Source: Bacillota bacterium
GTDB lineage: Bacteria; Bacillota; UBA4882; UBA8346
Direction: 5' to 3'
Length of the DNA stretch: 64,000 nucleotides
NCBI GenBank assembly: GCA_023401925.1
Contig: JAEXDA010000044.1
Location: 124,001-188,000, forward strand
Under the pieces are notes generated by a model. The model was not told where the DNA came from and searched no databases. It saw nothing but the letters and a program-made list of their open reading frames with translations. Below are positions 49,660-58,885 of the stretch, piece by piece. The position numbers and the translations under genes are program-made. Numbering within the stretch: position 1 is the first letter of the stretch; every line of letters starts with the position of its first letter.

Positions 49660-50946
49660 TCACGGATGAAGCAATCCGCGAAGATAACCCACTAAATATA
49701 ATGAGCCGCTGGCAATTGCAATTTGGGCATCGGATTTTAATAACAAATTCAAAGCTTTTTCAGGTAATGGCTCAATAAGAGTCGGTATTCCCAGCGCCTG
49801 AAAACTACTTGCCAGTTTTTCCGGGGAAATACTTTTAGGGTCCGGCACCGTGGTTACAATAACATGATCTGTGACGGGGGCTAGTATTTCAGCCATTACA
49901 TTCCCGGGACGATTATTCAAGAGTCCGAACAATAAATGGACTTTTTGTCCCGGGTAGATTGTTTGAATCGTTTTTACCAAAGCATTGGCTCCATCCGGAT
50001 TATGAGCCCCATCCAGGTATAATTTGGGCACACTTTGAATCTTTACTCGCTCCATTCGACCGGGCCAAACTACGCTGGCCAAACCATTCAATAAGGCATC
50101 AACAGGAACATGGATACCGGCCTCTGCCAAAAATTCCATACTAGCCAGCACATTAAGGCAATTGATCACTTGATGTTCCCCAAGAAGTTTTAAATTCACC
50201 CGAAGTTCACCAAGATATGGATCTTCCGCTCGAAACCGGGTAAACTCTTCAGAAAAATTCAAATCCTGGAAGGTAATTTTTCGAGCCTCTTTACACAGTG
50301 CTTTGCGTTCCAAAGCGATCTGGGTCAAAAATTTTTCGATTGCAGGTTCCTGGATTCCAATGACTACCGGAATATTGGGCTTAATAATTCCGGCTTTTTC
50401 AAAAGCGATCTTCTCTAAAGTGTCCCCTAAAAATTCCTGATGATCCAAGGCAATATGGGTAATCACCGTCAAAATCGGCTGCAAGACATTGGTGGCATCA
50501 AATCTGCCGCCCATGCCGACTTCGATAATGGCGATGTCCGCATTTTGGCGGGCGAAATATTCAAAAGCAATTACGGTCCCCACTTCAAATTCTGTCGGAT
50601 TACCAAATCCATCTCTTTCTACCTCTTGCAGGACAGGGGCTATTTGGGTTACGATATCTGCCAACTCTTTTTCAGAAATCAATTGATCATTGACCTGAAA
50701 ACGTTCCCGGTAAGTAACAAGATGAGGCGAAGTATAACAGCCAGTCTTATATCCTGTTTGCTGCAATACTGCATTGATCATCGCAACTGTGGAGCCTTTC
50801 CCATTGGTCCCGGCAATATGGATGGAAGAAAATTTATGATGGGGATTATTAAGTCTCCGTAAGATTTCGGTTATTCGCTCTAAACCTAATTTAATTCCGT
50901 ATTTGGTACATTCCTTAATATACTGGATTGATTCTTCATAATTCAT
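49660..50946 (-). CDS. folC: Folylpolyglutamate synthase / dihydrofolate synthase
   Basis: 428 residues from ATG 50946 (GAGG 7 bases ahead; the longer frame extends upstream without a site). Mur ligase family: P-loop GTNGKGST at 46-53, ALDHQEFLGDTLEKIAFEKAGI near 140-161, and the substrate loop DGAHNPDGANAL near 308-319 (typical LDGAHNP). It adds glutamates to folates (and may make dihydrofolate). Single gene in front of the P-loop ATPase gene, 27 bases apart. Confidence 0.93.
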   Translation of the reverse strand: MNYEESIQYIKECTKYGIKLGLERITEILRRLNNPHHKFSSIHIAGTNGKGSTVAMINAVLQQTGYKTGCYTSPHLVTYRERFQVNDQLISEKELADIVTQIAPVLQEVERDGFGNPTEFEVGTVIAFEYFARQNADIAIIEVGMGGRFDATNVLQPILTVITHIALDHQEFLGDTLEKIAFEKAGIIKPNIPVVIGIQEPAIEKFLTQIALERKALCKEARKITFQDLNFSEEFTRFRAEDPYLGELRVNLKLLGEHQVINCLNVLASMEFLAEAGIHVPVDALLNGLASVVWPGRMERVKIQSVPKLYLDGAHNPDGANALVKTIQTIYPGQKVHLLFGLLNNRPGNVMAEILAPVTDHVIVTTVPDPKSISPEKLASSFQALGIPTLIEPLPEKALNLLLKSDAQIAIASGSLYLVGYLRGLLHP

Positions 50947-51141
50947 AAGCTGCCTCATTAAAAACAATATTGAAAGCTTTTTTCCATAAAAATCGAGTGG
51001 TATAATAATACCATTATTGTAGCACAAGATTGATCGTGAGCCTACATGTCTGACAATATTTTTTAGTCAATCGTAACAATTCCAATCATTATTTCTGTTA
51101 TGATGATTGGATATCATATACTCATGAGAGAAGGACTTAAA

Positions 51142-51600
51142 ATGCATATTGTTTTATATCAGCCGGAAATACCGCAAAATACCGGGAATATCGCCAGACT
51201 CTGTGCTGCAACCAGGACGGAACTTCATTTAATTGAACCCTTGGGTTTCTTTTGGGATGATCAGCGCCTTAAAAGAGCAGGTCTAGATTACTGGGAATTG
51301 GTCAATATTGAACGGCATCTTAATTTACAAGCTTATCTCGATAAATATCCCGGAAAGGCCATTTATTACGCGACAACCAAAGGTGGGTTTTCTTATAGCG
51401 AAATAAATTATACAAGCGATGATGTCATTATGTTCGGCCCTGAGACCAGAGGTTTGCCTCCGCAAATCCTAAGCATAAATCCGGCCCATAATATCCGGAT
51501 TCCGATGTTTGAAAAAGCCCGATCGCTTAATTTATCAAATTCAGTGGCCATTATTTTGTATGAAGCCATTCGGCAGACGGGATTTCCCGGATTGATATAA
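51142..51600 (+). CDS. trmL: tRNA (cytidine(34)-2'-O)-methyltransferase
   Basis: 152 residues from ATG 51142; the frame also opens 14 codons earlier, but the sequence starts matching the family at MHIVLYQPEIPQNTGNIARL. SPOUT methyltransferase of the TrmL type, acting on the wobble base of tRNA-Leu. Motif 2 FGPETRGLPP near 99-108 and motif 3 IPMFEKARSLNLSNSVAIILYEA near 122-144, the SAM knot. GAAGGA ribosome binding site. Ends at the terminator shared with the convergent NifU-like gene. Confidence 0.92.
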   Translation: MHIVLYQPEIPQNTGNIARLCAATRTELHLIEPLGFFWDDQRLKRAGLDYWELVNIERHLNLQAYLDKYPGKAIYYATTKGGFSYSEINYTSDDVIMFGPETRGLPPQILSINPAHNIRIPMFEKARSLNLSNSVAIILYEAIRQTGFPGLI

Positions 51601-51614
51601 AAAATTCATGAAAG

Positions 51615-51650
51615 AAAAAGTAGCAACCTTCAAGGGGTCGCTACTTTTTT
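51615..51650. terminator. Bidirectional intrinsic terminator between trmL and the NifU-like gene
   Basis: AAAAAGTAGC and GCTACTTTTTT arms around a short loop; T-rich tails on both strands. Confidence 0.85.
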
Positions 51651-51676
51651 AATCCATTGAAATCTTTACTGAAGGA

Positions 51677-51895
51677 CTAAACCTGTTCTACGCTTTTAAC
51701 TTCAGGTATCGTTTGTTTTAAGTAACTTTCAATACCGTTTTTAATGGTCATGGTAGACATGGGGCAACCTGCGCAGGCACCTTTTAAACGCACCTGAACA
51801 ATTCCATCAACATAATCTACAAACTCAACATCACCACCGTCGGCTTGCAGTGAAGGACGAATTTTATTTAAAGCATCATTAATTTTTTCTTTCAT
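51677..51895 (-). CDS. NifU C-terminal-domain iron-sulfur scaffold protein
   Basis: 72 residues from ATG 51895 (AAGGAG 6 bases ahead). Minimal NifU/NFU domain: KIRPSLQADGGDVEFVDYVDG near 11-31 and the cluster ligands C41 and C44 in GACAGCP. Such proteins carry or deliver 4Fe-4S clusters. No isc or suf genes nearby; the nitrogenase-like genes at the other end of the window could be clients but this is only a guess. Confidence 0.9.
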   Translation of the reverse strand: MKEKINDALNKIRPSLQADGGDVEFVDYVDGIVQVRLKGACAGCPMSTMTIKNGIESYLKQTIPEVKSVEQV

Positions 51896-52042
51896 AAGGG
51901 ACTCCTTTCTAAAAATTGCTTGTATAAATCTTACCAAACTCAAGACCGGATCGCAATGAAAAACCACAAATTTAACATAATGATGAACGATTCCATTCCC
52001 TCGTTAGCATGTGCTAAATTAGGAAATATGATTCTGAAAAAA

Positions 52043-52840
52043 TCAATGCCCCGGATTTGCGGTTCCCCTTACAGAATCTGAGGCCGGGCTTGAAGTCGAA
52101 TCCGTTGAAGTTTCCGGAACTTCCACGCGGGAAGCACTTTCCCGTAAAATAACCAAATCAACCCTGCGGTTCAAAGTACGTCCCTCAGGAATATCATTGC
52201 TGGCTATAGGCTTAAATTGACCGAACCCGGCCGCCGATAAGTTAACTGCTTGATTAGGGTTTTTAGAAATCCAGTAAATGATAACATTGGTGGCCCGGTC
52301 CGTCGATAATTGCCAGTTCGATTCATACCGGGCGGTATGAATCGGCACATTGTCGGTATGCCCTTCCACCCGGATTTGTTTTTTGGTGGCAAAAATAATG
52401 TCGGCCAGCCTGTCCAATATTTCTTTGGCTTTGGGTGAGAGTCCGGCGCTGCCGGATTGAAAAAGCAAAGAATCCGCCAAATTCACCACCAAGCCCCGTT
52501 CGGTAATTTTAGCATCCAATTTTTTGGTAATTCCTTGTTTGGCCGCGTACTCCTTTACCAGCTTGACCATGGATTTAAATTCATTATTTTCACGGACCGT
52601 AATAAAAGAAGTATTGCTCATTCCGGTTCCGCCGCCGCTATTACTACTAATCATATTTTTACCGCCGGATCCGAAAGCCATGCTCATGGAGGTAGCCAAA
52701 GCCTTAAATTTGGTCATATTCACATTGGCCATAGAATAAAGCACCACAAAAAGTACGAATAGCAACGTAATCATATCCAAATACGTTAAAGTCCACCGTT
52801 CAGAGTTTTCTGCTTCAGCTTCTTCTTGTTTTTTTCTCAT
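52043..52840 (-). CDS. motB: Flagellar motor stator protein MotB
   Basis: 265 residues. Single membrane helix at about 18-40 containing the proton-path aspartate D22 (TYLDMITLLFVLFVVL), a plug and linker, then an OmpA/MotB peptidoglycan-binding domain at about 120-240 (VEGHTDNVPIHTARYESNWQLSTDRATNVI, GFGQFKPIASNDIPEGRTLNRRV in parts). The tail ends with a serine/threonine-rich stretch. It follows motA by 5 bases. No other flagellar genes are in the window. Proton or sodium use cannot be decided. Confidence 0.93.
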   Translation of the reverse strand: MRKKQEEAEAENSERWTLTYLDMITLLFVLFVVLYSMANVNMTKFKALATSMSMAFGSGGKNMISSNSGGGTGMSNTSFITVRENNEFKSMVKLVKEYAAKQGITKKLDAKITERGLVVNLADSLLFQSGSAGLSPKAKEILDRLADIIFATKKQIRVEGHTDNVPIHTARYESNWQLSTDRATNVIIYWISKNPNQAVNLSAAGFGQFKPIASNDIPEGRTLNRRVDLVILRESASRVEVPETSTDSTSSPASDSVRGTANPGH

Positions 52841-52845
52841 GTCAA

Positions 52846-53646
52846 TTAACCTCTTGCGCCCATGGATTCTTTACCTTGATCAGGCCGTTTCGTAGGCGGC
52901 AGGAAGGAAGTAAGTTTCTCGCCGATAACCCGCGGATGTTCACCGGCTTGAATCGAAAGAATTCCTTCGATAATAATTTGGCGGGCTGCCGATTCTTCCT
53001 TGCTGATTGCTTTCAATTTATACCCAATCGGCAACCAGAAAACGTTGGCTGAAAAAATCCCGTAGAATGTCGCTACGAATGCCGTTGAAATCGATGGTCC
53101 CAAACTCGCTGCATCCGACATATTGGCCAAAACGTTAATCAGTCCCATAACCGTTCCGACGATTCCCATTGTCGGAGCAAATCCACCCGCCATCTGGAAT
53201 AAAGACGCCGCCGACTTATGGCGTTCTTCCATATAACCCGTTTCAATCTCCAAGATTTCCCGCACCAATGTGGGGTCGGTACCATCCACGATAAGTTGAA
53301 TTCCTTTTCGCAAAAAATCGTTTTTAACACTGGCGATCATTTCTTCCAGCGTCAGCAATCCTTCTTTACGGGCCATTTCGGCATAACGGACCATCTCGCT
53401 GATGAGTTCGGTAATATCCATCTTGTCTTCTTTCATGGCGACCGAAATATATTTCCCGATGTTCAGAAAATCCTTTAACCGCATGCAAATCATCGTTGCT
53501 CCAATCGTTCCTCCAAAAACAATCAAACCTGCCGGAAGATTCAATAAACCAAGCAAACTGGAAACCTCGCCATGACCTTCCAAGATTCCCGATAAAACAA
53601 TGGAGGCAATCGCCAAAAATAAACCTACAATCGTCGCTAAATCCAT
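52846..53646 (-). CDS. motA: Flagellar motor stator protein MotA
   Basis: 266 residues from ATG 53646 (GGAG 7 bases ahead; an upstream GTG touches the site). Four membrane helices at about 4-22, 33-53, 145-170 and 180-203; cytoplasmic loop with YAEMARKEGLLTLEEMI near 89-105 and the conserved FAPTMGIVGTVMGLINVL near 155-172. It forms the stator channel with MotB. Immediately upstream of motB in one operon. Confidence 0.93.
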   Translation of the reverse strand: MDLATIVGLFLAIASIVLSGILEGHGEVSSLLGLLNLPAGLIVFGGTIGATMICMRLKDFLNIGKYISVAMKEDKMDITELISEMVRYAEMARKEGLLTLEEMIASVKNDFLRKGIQLIVDGTDPTLVREILEIETGYMEERHKSAASLFQMAGGFAPTMGIVGTVMGLINVLANMSDAASLGPSISTAFVATFYGIFSANVFWLPIGYKLKAISKEESAARQIIIEGILSIQAGEHPRVIGEKLTSFLPPTKRPDQGKESMGARG

Positions 53647-53716
53647 CTGTTTCACTCCAAATTATATGTCTTCTCTCTTTTTATCGGTCTATTGGCGAAG
53701 AAGTTTAGTCATTTAT

Positions 53717-53757
53717 AAAAAAACCATGCTTGAGTTGATCCTCAATCATGGTTTTTT
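53717..53757. terminator. Bidirectional intrinsic terminator next to the DUF502 gene
   Basis: Arms AAAAAACCATG and CATGGTTTTTT with loop CTTGAGTTGATCCTCAAT, itself able to pair (TTGAG/CTCAA). The stop region of the DUF502 gene (53742-) forms one arm. Confidence 0.8.
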
Positions 53758-54338
53758 CCGGGTTGGACGACTCCGGCAGTAATAATAAGTTTAAAACCCT
53801 CTTCAATACTCATATCTAAAATCGTTATATCTTCCTCCGGGACAAAAATTAAAAATCCAGTCACCGGATTGGGAGGTGTTGGTATGAATATACTTATTAA
53901 TTTTTTACCGGTTTGAGCATTTATGTTTGCGGGAACTTCAGAGATTAAAAAACCCGGCGAATAAATTCCTTTCCTTGGATATTCAACCAGCACTACTTGA
54001 CGAAAGGAATTTTTGTCCGCCTTGGTCAAAGTTTCGGTGATTTGCTTGGCTGTACCGTAAACTTTACTAAGGACAGGAATTCTGTGAAGGATATTTTCCC
54101 CAAAGGCAATTAATTTTCGCCCCAAATAATTGTGAGCTAAAAGACCAATTAAAGTAATTAAAACTATCAGAGTGACTAAACCAAGGCCCATAATCCGGAT
54201 TTTAAAAATACGGTAAATAAGCCCTCCTAAAATAGCATCCGTTTGATTAAAGGCCCAGATCAGCAGCAAAATTGTGACAACCAAAGGAATAGTGATAAAT
54301 AACCCGGTTAAAAAGTACGTCCGTAAATGTTTGAACAT
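53742..54338 (-). CDS. DUF502-family membrane protein
   Basis: 198 residues. Two membrane segments at about 8-30 (YFLTGLFITIPLVVTILLLIWAF) and 50-70 (GLGLVTLIVLITLIGLLAHNY), then a cytoplasmic domain with the family strings IPVLSKVYGTAKQITETL near 89-106, FIPTPPNPVTGFLIFVPEEDI near 149-169. The function of the family is not known to me beyond being a conserved membrane protein. Its final codons lie within the terminator arm. Confidence 0.88.
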   Translation of the reverse strand: MFKHLRTYFLTGLFITIPLVVTILLLIWAFNQTDAILGGLIYRIFKIRIMGLGLVTLIVLITLIGLLAHNYLGRKLIAFGENILHRIPVLSKVYGTAKQITETLTKADKNSFRQVVLVEYPRKGIYSPGFLISEVPANINAQTGKKLISIFIPTPPNPVTGFLIFVPEEDITILDMSIEEGFKLIITAGVVQPGKNHD

Positions 54339-54515
54339 TCAACCACCCTATCCAAGTTATTAGTTACTGGTATTGGTTATTGCTATCGGCTGTTAGCTAT
54401 TGGCAAAACATGAAAAACACTAAAGGACACAAAAGAAATGATCGACAATTGAACCTTTCACAAAACAATTGCTAATAACATACAGCCAATAATTAATTAC
54501 CAATAACTTTTCCCG

Positions 54516-56330
54516 TCACACGAGCGATCCTGTCAATTCAATCATTTCATTCAACAGCTTTTCAAACACTTTTAACGCATCTTGAACCGGCATAGGCGAC
54601 TCCATATCCACTCCGGCTTTTCGCAACAAATTCAAAGGGTAATCCGAATCACCACTCTTGAGGAATTCAAGATATTTGGCAACTGCGCCCGTTCCTTCTT
54701 TCAAGATTTTTTGGGACAAAGCAATCGCTGCCGAATAACCTGTGGCGTATTTGTAAACATAAAACGCGCTGTAAAAATGGGGAATGCGAGCCCACTCCAT
54801 GGCGATTTCCGGATCAACAACCGTCTCCTCGCCATAATAAAGCTGATTCAGTTTTAAATATTGTTCCGAGAACCACTCTGCGGTCAAAGCGCCGCCATTT
54901 TCCACTTCCTGATGAATTATCTTTTCAAACTCGGCAAACATGGTCTGCCGAAAAACGGTCGTCCGGAATTGTTCCAGATATTGATTGAGCAAATAAAGCT
55001 TTTCCTGTAAATTAACGGAATTGGCAAGCAAATGTTCCATCAATAAAGCTTCATTTACAGTGGAAGCCACCTCTGCGACAAATATTTTATATCCAGCATA
55101 GATATAAGGTTGATGATGATTGGAAAAATAACTATGAAGCGCATGCCCCATCTCGTGAGCGATCGTAAAAACATCATGAACTTTTTCTTGATAATTGGCC
55201 AAAATAAACGGATGGGTATCATAAGCGCCCCAAGCATAAGCGCCTCCTGTTTTGCCTGCGTTTTCATAAACATCAATCCAGCCGCCATTAAATCCTTCTT
55301 CTACCAACTGAATGTATTCCTTTCCCAAAGGATGTAAACCTTTGAGTACCAATTGCTTGGCTTCCCCATAATCGATCGTTCGTTGGTATTCCGGAATTAA
55401 AGGGGTATATAAATCGTACATATGTAATTCCGGTATGTTTAAAAGTTTTTTGCGCAATTTCAGGTAACGGTTTAAAGCCGGAATATAATCGTGAATGACA
55501 TCAATTAAACGATTGTAAACATTCGTAGAGATATTGTCATCATATAAGGAGGCTTCCAATGCCGAATCGAAATGGCGGGTCTTGGCATAAAAAATATCGG
55601 CCTTCACAGAAGCATCCAAAGTGGCTCCCAACGTATTATGAAAATTAGAATATGTACTGTATAAGGCCTTAAAAACATCCTGGCGAACCCTGCGGTCTTG
55701 ACTTTCAATATACTTGGAATAGCGGCCTTTGGTGAGCTCGACCTCTTCGCCTTTCTCATCCGTAATGACGGGAAACTTAAAATCCGCGTTATCCAGCATG
55801 CCGAAAACAGTTCCGGCCGCATCGGAAATCTCAGCAGTTTGGGCCAGGATTTTTTCTTCGGCGGCTGATAAAATATGCTGTCTTTGCCGTTCCAGTTCTT
55901 TAAAGAAATATTCATAGACTTTGAGTTCCGGCTGCTCTTGAATATATTGCCGGAGACGTTCCGGCGGGCACTCTGCTAAAGCCGGTACGATAAATGATAG
56001 GGTACTGCCTACTTCAGTGGCAAGGCTCTGAATACGGTTGGTAAGAGCTTGATAGACTGCGTTCGCATTATTTTCATCCTTATGCATTTTGGCATAAACA
56101 AAAAGCTTATCCAGCAAGCGGCCGATTTGGTCTTTTAATCGGAGAACATCCAAGAGATTCTGTCCGGAGCTTAGAAAATCGGCTTGAACCTCGTTTACTT
56201 TGGCTAAATCATTTTTGAGTTTTTTAAAATCCGACTCCCAGTTGTCTTGACTTCCATAAATATCACTTAGATGCCATTTGAATTCATTGGGAATCTCTTC
56301 CCGAGTCGGTATTTGTTTAGAATTTGCCAT
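54516..56330 (-). CDS. pepF: Oligoendopeptidase F
   Basis: 604 residues, M3B family, normal length for PepF. Zinc motif HEMGHALHSYFSNHH near 386-400 with the third ligand glutamate downstream (VAEVASTVNEALL near 417). Domain start FKWHLSDIYGSQDNWESDF near 17-36. Hydrolyses peptides of about 7-17 residues in the cytoplasm. GGAGG ribosome binding site. Single gene. Confidence 0.95.
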   Translation of the reverse strand: MANSKQIPTREEIPNEFKWHLSDIYGSQDNWESDFKKLKNDLAKVNEVQADFLSSGQNLLDVLRLKDQIGRLLDKLFVYAKMHKDENNANAVYQALTNRIQSLATEVGSTLSFIVPALAECPPERLRQYIQEQPELKVYEYFFKELERQRQHILSAAEEKILAQTAEISDAAGTVFGMLDNADFKFPVITDEKGEEVELTKGRYSKYIESQDRRVRQDVFKALYSTYSNFHNTLGATLDASVKADIFYAKTRHFDSALEASLYDDNISTNVYNRLIDVIHDYIPALNRYLKLRKKLLNIPELHMYDLYTPLIPEYQRTIDYGEAKQLVLKGLHPLGKEYIQLVEEGFNGGWIDVYENAGKTGGAYAWGAYDTHPFILANYQEKVHDVFTIAHEMGHALHSYFSNHHQPYIYAGYKIFVAEVASTVNEALLMEHLLANSVNLQEKLYLLNQYLEQFRTTVFRQTMFAEFEKIIHQEVENGGALTAEWFSEQYLKLNQLYYGEETVVDPEIAMEWARIPHFYSAFYVYKYATGYSAAIALSQKILKEGTGAVAKYLEFLKSGDSDYPLNLLRKAGVDMESPMPVQDALKVFEKLLNEMIELTGSLV

Positions 56331-56645
56331 TGATTATAACCTCCCGTTTAGGTACAATTATCTTAAGATCCATAATATTCTTCCCCAAACTTTCTCAATC
56401 CTTTAGGGGATAATTTTTAAATTTTCAGTGAGAATTTTCCAGTTTATTCAACCCAACTATCCTTTCTCGATTGAATTTAGACGCCTTCACTCAATTTCTT
56501 TACCTTCCCCAAAACATAATAAAACTAAAAATACCGGTAACCCGGTATTCACGCATATTTAGTGGATTATTTCGTATTATAATTTAGTCCGAATTGAAAA
56601 TTAACTTACGAAGCCATAAAAAATAAATAACAACTTGCTTGCGAG
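56331..56645. other. Gap of about 315 bases with one terminator
   Basis: No gene supported. Contains the terminator listed at 56521-56549 and probably the unlocated promoter of pepF. Confidence 0.45.
56521..56549 (-). terminator. Intrinsic terminator after hisC
   Basis: Minus strand AATACCGG-GTTA-CCGGTATT followed by TTTAGTTTT. It lies about 97 bases after the hisC stop codon. Confidence 0.65.
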
Positions 56646-57752
56646 TTATTTCTTCAGAGTAGCCCGGAATAATTTAAAGAATCGGTCATTTTGTTCCGCC
56701 GTTCCAAAAGTTACCCGAATATGGTTGGGTAGACCAAATGAGTGGGTTGGACGTACAATAACTCCATTTTGCAATAGATAGCGATATATCCCCTGACTGT
56801 CTTGCTTACAGTTAATTAAGATAAAGTTGGATTGGGTCCGAAAATACTCGACCCCCAGTTCATCCAGCTCTTCATAAAAATAACGTCTTCCGGCCAAAAC
56901 CAATTCTTTACTTAATTGAATGTGTTTTTTGCTTCCGATTGCCGCTACTCCAGCTGCCAACGCTAAAATATTGACATTAAACGGGTCGCGAACCTTCTGC
57001 ATTTGAGCAATTAAAAAAGGTTGTGCTATTGCATAGCCCAAACGTAAACCGGCCATACCGTGGATTTTGGAAAAGGTGTGATACACAACAAGGTTATCGA
57101 AACCTTCACGAATTAAATCCAACCCGTTGGGAAAATCCGGATCATCGGCAAAATCGGCATATGCTTCATCCAATACCACAAGAACTTTTTCCGGTAAACG
57201 CTTTAAAAACTCAACCAATTCGTCGCGTTTGACAATGGTTCCGGTTGGATTATTCGGATTGCAAACAAATATCAGTTTGGTGTGACTTGTTACAGCTTCG
57301 CCTATCGCCTGCAAATCATTTCCCAGAGATCCGTCCGGGCTTGTTACAAGGACAGGTTTCGCGCCCATCAATAGTGTTACCGTTTCATACATGCTAAAGG
57401 TCGGTGATGGAATAATTACCTCATCGGTAGGCTTTAGAATTGTTTCTGCCAAAATACGATTGACATCATCTAGCCCGTTTCCAATCAAGAGTTGCTCAGG
57501 CCCAACCTTTAGCTCATGACATAGCGCTTCCTTTAAATAAAAGTGATTGGCATCGGGATACATATTTACCTTATCCAACAACTGGGTAATTGTTTGCCGA
57601 ACTTCTTTTGAAGGACCTAAAGGATTTTCATTGGAGGCCATCTTCACAACCCCATTGATTCCGAGTTCCCGTTCCACTTCTTCTACAGGCTTTCCTGGAA
57701 TATAGGGTGGAATTTTATCGATGCAGTTTCTGAATAGATGATTGGAATTCAT
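56646..57752 (-). CDS. hisC: Histidinol-phosphate aminotransferase
   Basis: 368 residues, fold type I aminotransferase of the HisC group. Opening MASNENPLGPSKEVRQTI near 39-56, LLIGNGLDDV near 90, CNPNNPTGTIV near 164-174, PLP lysine in YHTFSKIHGMAGLRLGYA near 225-242. Third gene of an operon led by a HutP-family regulator and aroH, without the rest of the his genes. It could serve in tyrosine/phenylalanine synthesis as well as histidine synthesis, as HisC-type enzymes do in Bacilli. 12 bases after aroH. Confidence 0.92.
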   Translation of the reverse strand: MNSNHLFRNCIDKIPPYIPGKPVEEVERELGINGVVKMASNENPLGPSKEVRQTITQLLDKVNMYPDANHFYLKEALCHELKVGPEQLLIGNGLDDVNRILAETILKPTDEVIIPSPTFSMYETVTLLMGAKPVLVTSPDGSLGNDLQAIGEAVTSHTKLIFVCNPNNPTGTIVKRDELVEFLKRLPEKVLVVLDEAYADFADDPDFPNGLDLIREGFDNLVVYHTFSKIHGMAGLRLGYAIAQPFLIAQMQKVRDPFNVNILALAAGVAAIGSKKHIQLSKELVLAGRRYFYEELDELGVEYFRTQSNFILINCKQDSQGIYRYLLQNGVIVRPTHSFGLPNHIRVTFGTAEQNDRFFKLFRATLKK

Positions 57753-57764
57753 TTGGGGGCTCCT

Positions 57765-58133
57765 TTATTCCTGTGCTGTAAGATCGAGTCTAAGTTTAAC
57801 GGCTTCTCGCATATAAACCGGCTTAACCTCTGATTTTTGCAAATCGGTATAGAAATATAATAATGCCCGAATACATAAAGGCAAAGCACCCGGTTTGGGA
57901 ATTTCCTGGGCGCACATCAAAGGCGTATCAACAAGTCCGATTTTACGCGCAGCTACGGCAGGAAACTCACTGATAATATCCGGAGTGGTTGTAAAAAAAA
58001 TACTGACGATGTTTTGGGGTTGAATCTGGTTTTTCTCCATCAAACTTAATAACATTTCCTCAGTAGCGGAGACAATTGCGTCGGATTCATCTTTATGGAT
58101 AGTAATAGCTCCTCTGACAGCTCTCAATTGCAT
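57765..58133 (-). CDS. aroH: Chorismate mutase, AroH type
   Basis: 122 residues, close in length to B. subtilis AroH (about 127). It converts chorismate to prephenate in aromatic amino-acid synthesis. Family strings: MQLRAVRGAITIHKDESDAI at the start (R7 equivalent in RGA), VSIFFTTTPDIISEFPAVAAR near 43-63, and the catalytic arginine region LCIRALLYFYTD near 86-97. It follows the HutP-like gene by 4 bases and precedes hisC, so the operon connects aromatic and histidine-type metabolism. Confidence 0.92.
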   Translation of the reverse strand: MQLRAVRGAITIHKDESDAIVSATEEMLLSLMEKNQIQPQNIVSIFFTTTPDIISEFPAVAARKIGLVDTPLMCAQEIPKPGALPLCIRALLYFYTDLQKSEVKPVYMREAVKLRLDLTAQE

Positions 58134-58137
58134 AATA

Positions 58138-58551
58138 TCACCCTATCGCCCGGTGGCTTAAGCCAACCGCCACCTCGTCCAAATGAATCAAACCGATACA
58201 AAAAAATGCCGCAACACTAATATGATCTCCCTTTCGGGCAATCCCTAATTTCCCACCAATGTTTAACCCGATGGATTTGGTTAAAATTTGGGACATTGCA
58301 TCACGAGTGGCCCCTGCAATAGCCCCTTCTTCCAAATGGCATTCTTTAATGACCTGTTCACGTTTGGCAGCTACGATTGCGCGCTCCACCAAAGTTTTCA
58401 TAGCCGGAATTGCTTCCCCGCCATAATCAATTGCAGCGGTCCATATTTCCTGGGTTCGATATTCCGCTTTCATTGCTTTTTCATCTTCACGCGAAGCAGT
58501 CATAGCAATCGACAAGGCCGCTTTAGCGGCTTCTCTGCTACCGGTTTCCAT
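58138..58551 (-). CDS. HutP-family (histidine-responsive antiterminator) protein
   Basis: 137 residues from ATG 58551 (AAGGGG about 9 bases ahead); the frame extends 16 codons upstream across a terminator hairpin and is not the real start. The C-terminal end (VAAFFCIGLIHLDEVAVGLSHRAIG) has the HutP ending, in which the metal- and histidine-contacting residues lie (HLDE..GLSH). B. subtilis HutP binds histidine and Mg2+ and opens a terminator in the hut leader. Here it precedes aroH and hisC, so it may regulate its own operon through the hairpin at 58587-58618. Family assignment is by pattern; many HutP homologues outside Bacillus are uncharacterised. Confidence 0.75.
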   Translation of the reverse strand: METGSREAAKAALSIAMTASREDEKAMKAEYRTQEIWTAAIDYGGEAIPAMKTLVERAIVAAKREQVIKECHLEEGAIAGATRDAMSQILTKSIGLNIGGKLGIARKGDHISVAAFFCIGLIHLDEVAVGLSHRAIG

Positions 58552-58586
58552 CCGGGCATCCCCTTTCGAGAAACTTGGTTGAATGG

Positions 58587-58618
58587 AAGAAAAAAGCACC
58601 GATTTATGCAGTGCTTTT
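58587..58618 (-). terminator. Promoter-proximal terminator (attenuator) of the hutP-like operon
   Basis: Minus strand AAAAGCAC/GTGCTTTT around a 11-base loop followed by TTTTTTC. It lies 20-30 bases after the promoter at 58645-58673 and 36 bases before the HutP-like start codon. Such placement suits attenuation by an RNA-binding protein. I saw no clear NAG-triplet array next to it. Confidence 0.75.
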
Positions 58619-58644
58619 GGTAAACGTAAACTTCATTTTAATTT

Positions 58645-58673
58645 AGCATAAATTAAGCTTGATTACAAGTCAA
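58645..58673 (-). promoter_or_regulatory. Sigma-A promoter of the hutP-like/aroH/hisC operon
   Basis: Minus strand TTGACT (58668-58673), 17-base spacer, TATGCT (58645-58650). Its -35 box contains the stop codon of the upstream small membrane protein gene. Confidence 0.8.
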
Positions 58674-58885
58674 CGCGCCTTAAAACTTTTGTAAAACTTG
58701 ACAGGTTGTCCTTCGTATTTTTCGGTTAGAATAAACCTGCTTCGAAACTCCGAATGGGTTAACAAAATTTGCATTAAGACCATCGCGAAAAAAAAGCCCA
58801 CTAGGATCCAGGCGCATTTACATTCGCACATTTGAAGTTTAAAAAATATTTTTTCATACCACCGATGTCTTAATCGTAATGCCAA
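58670..58885 (-). CDS. Small single-pass membrane protein
   Basis: 71 residues from a TTG at 58885, 9 bases after AAGGAG; an open frame begins further upstream but inside the flavoprotein gene end. It has a basic opening (ALRLRHRWYEKIFF), one membrane segment near 27-46 (AWILVGFFFAMVLMQILLTH), and a soluble tail (FRSRFILTEKYEGQPVKF). It resembles in outline the short Firmicute membrane proteins of the DUF5359 type, a guess. Same strand as the flavoprotein gene, 59 bases after its stop, and probably on the same transcript. Confidence 0.6.
   Translation of the reverse strand: MALRLRHRWYEKIFFKLQMCECKCAWILVGFFFAMVLMQILLTHSEFRSRFILTEKYEGQPVKFYKSFKAR

Noticed and set aside
54339..54515. AT-rich text with short TATTGGTTATTGC-like phrases
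   Set aside because: Low-complexity intergenic sequence, with a loosely similar phrase near 41650; no structure or coding seen.
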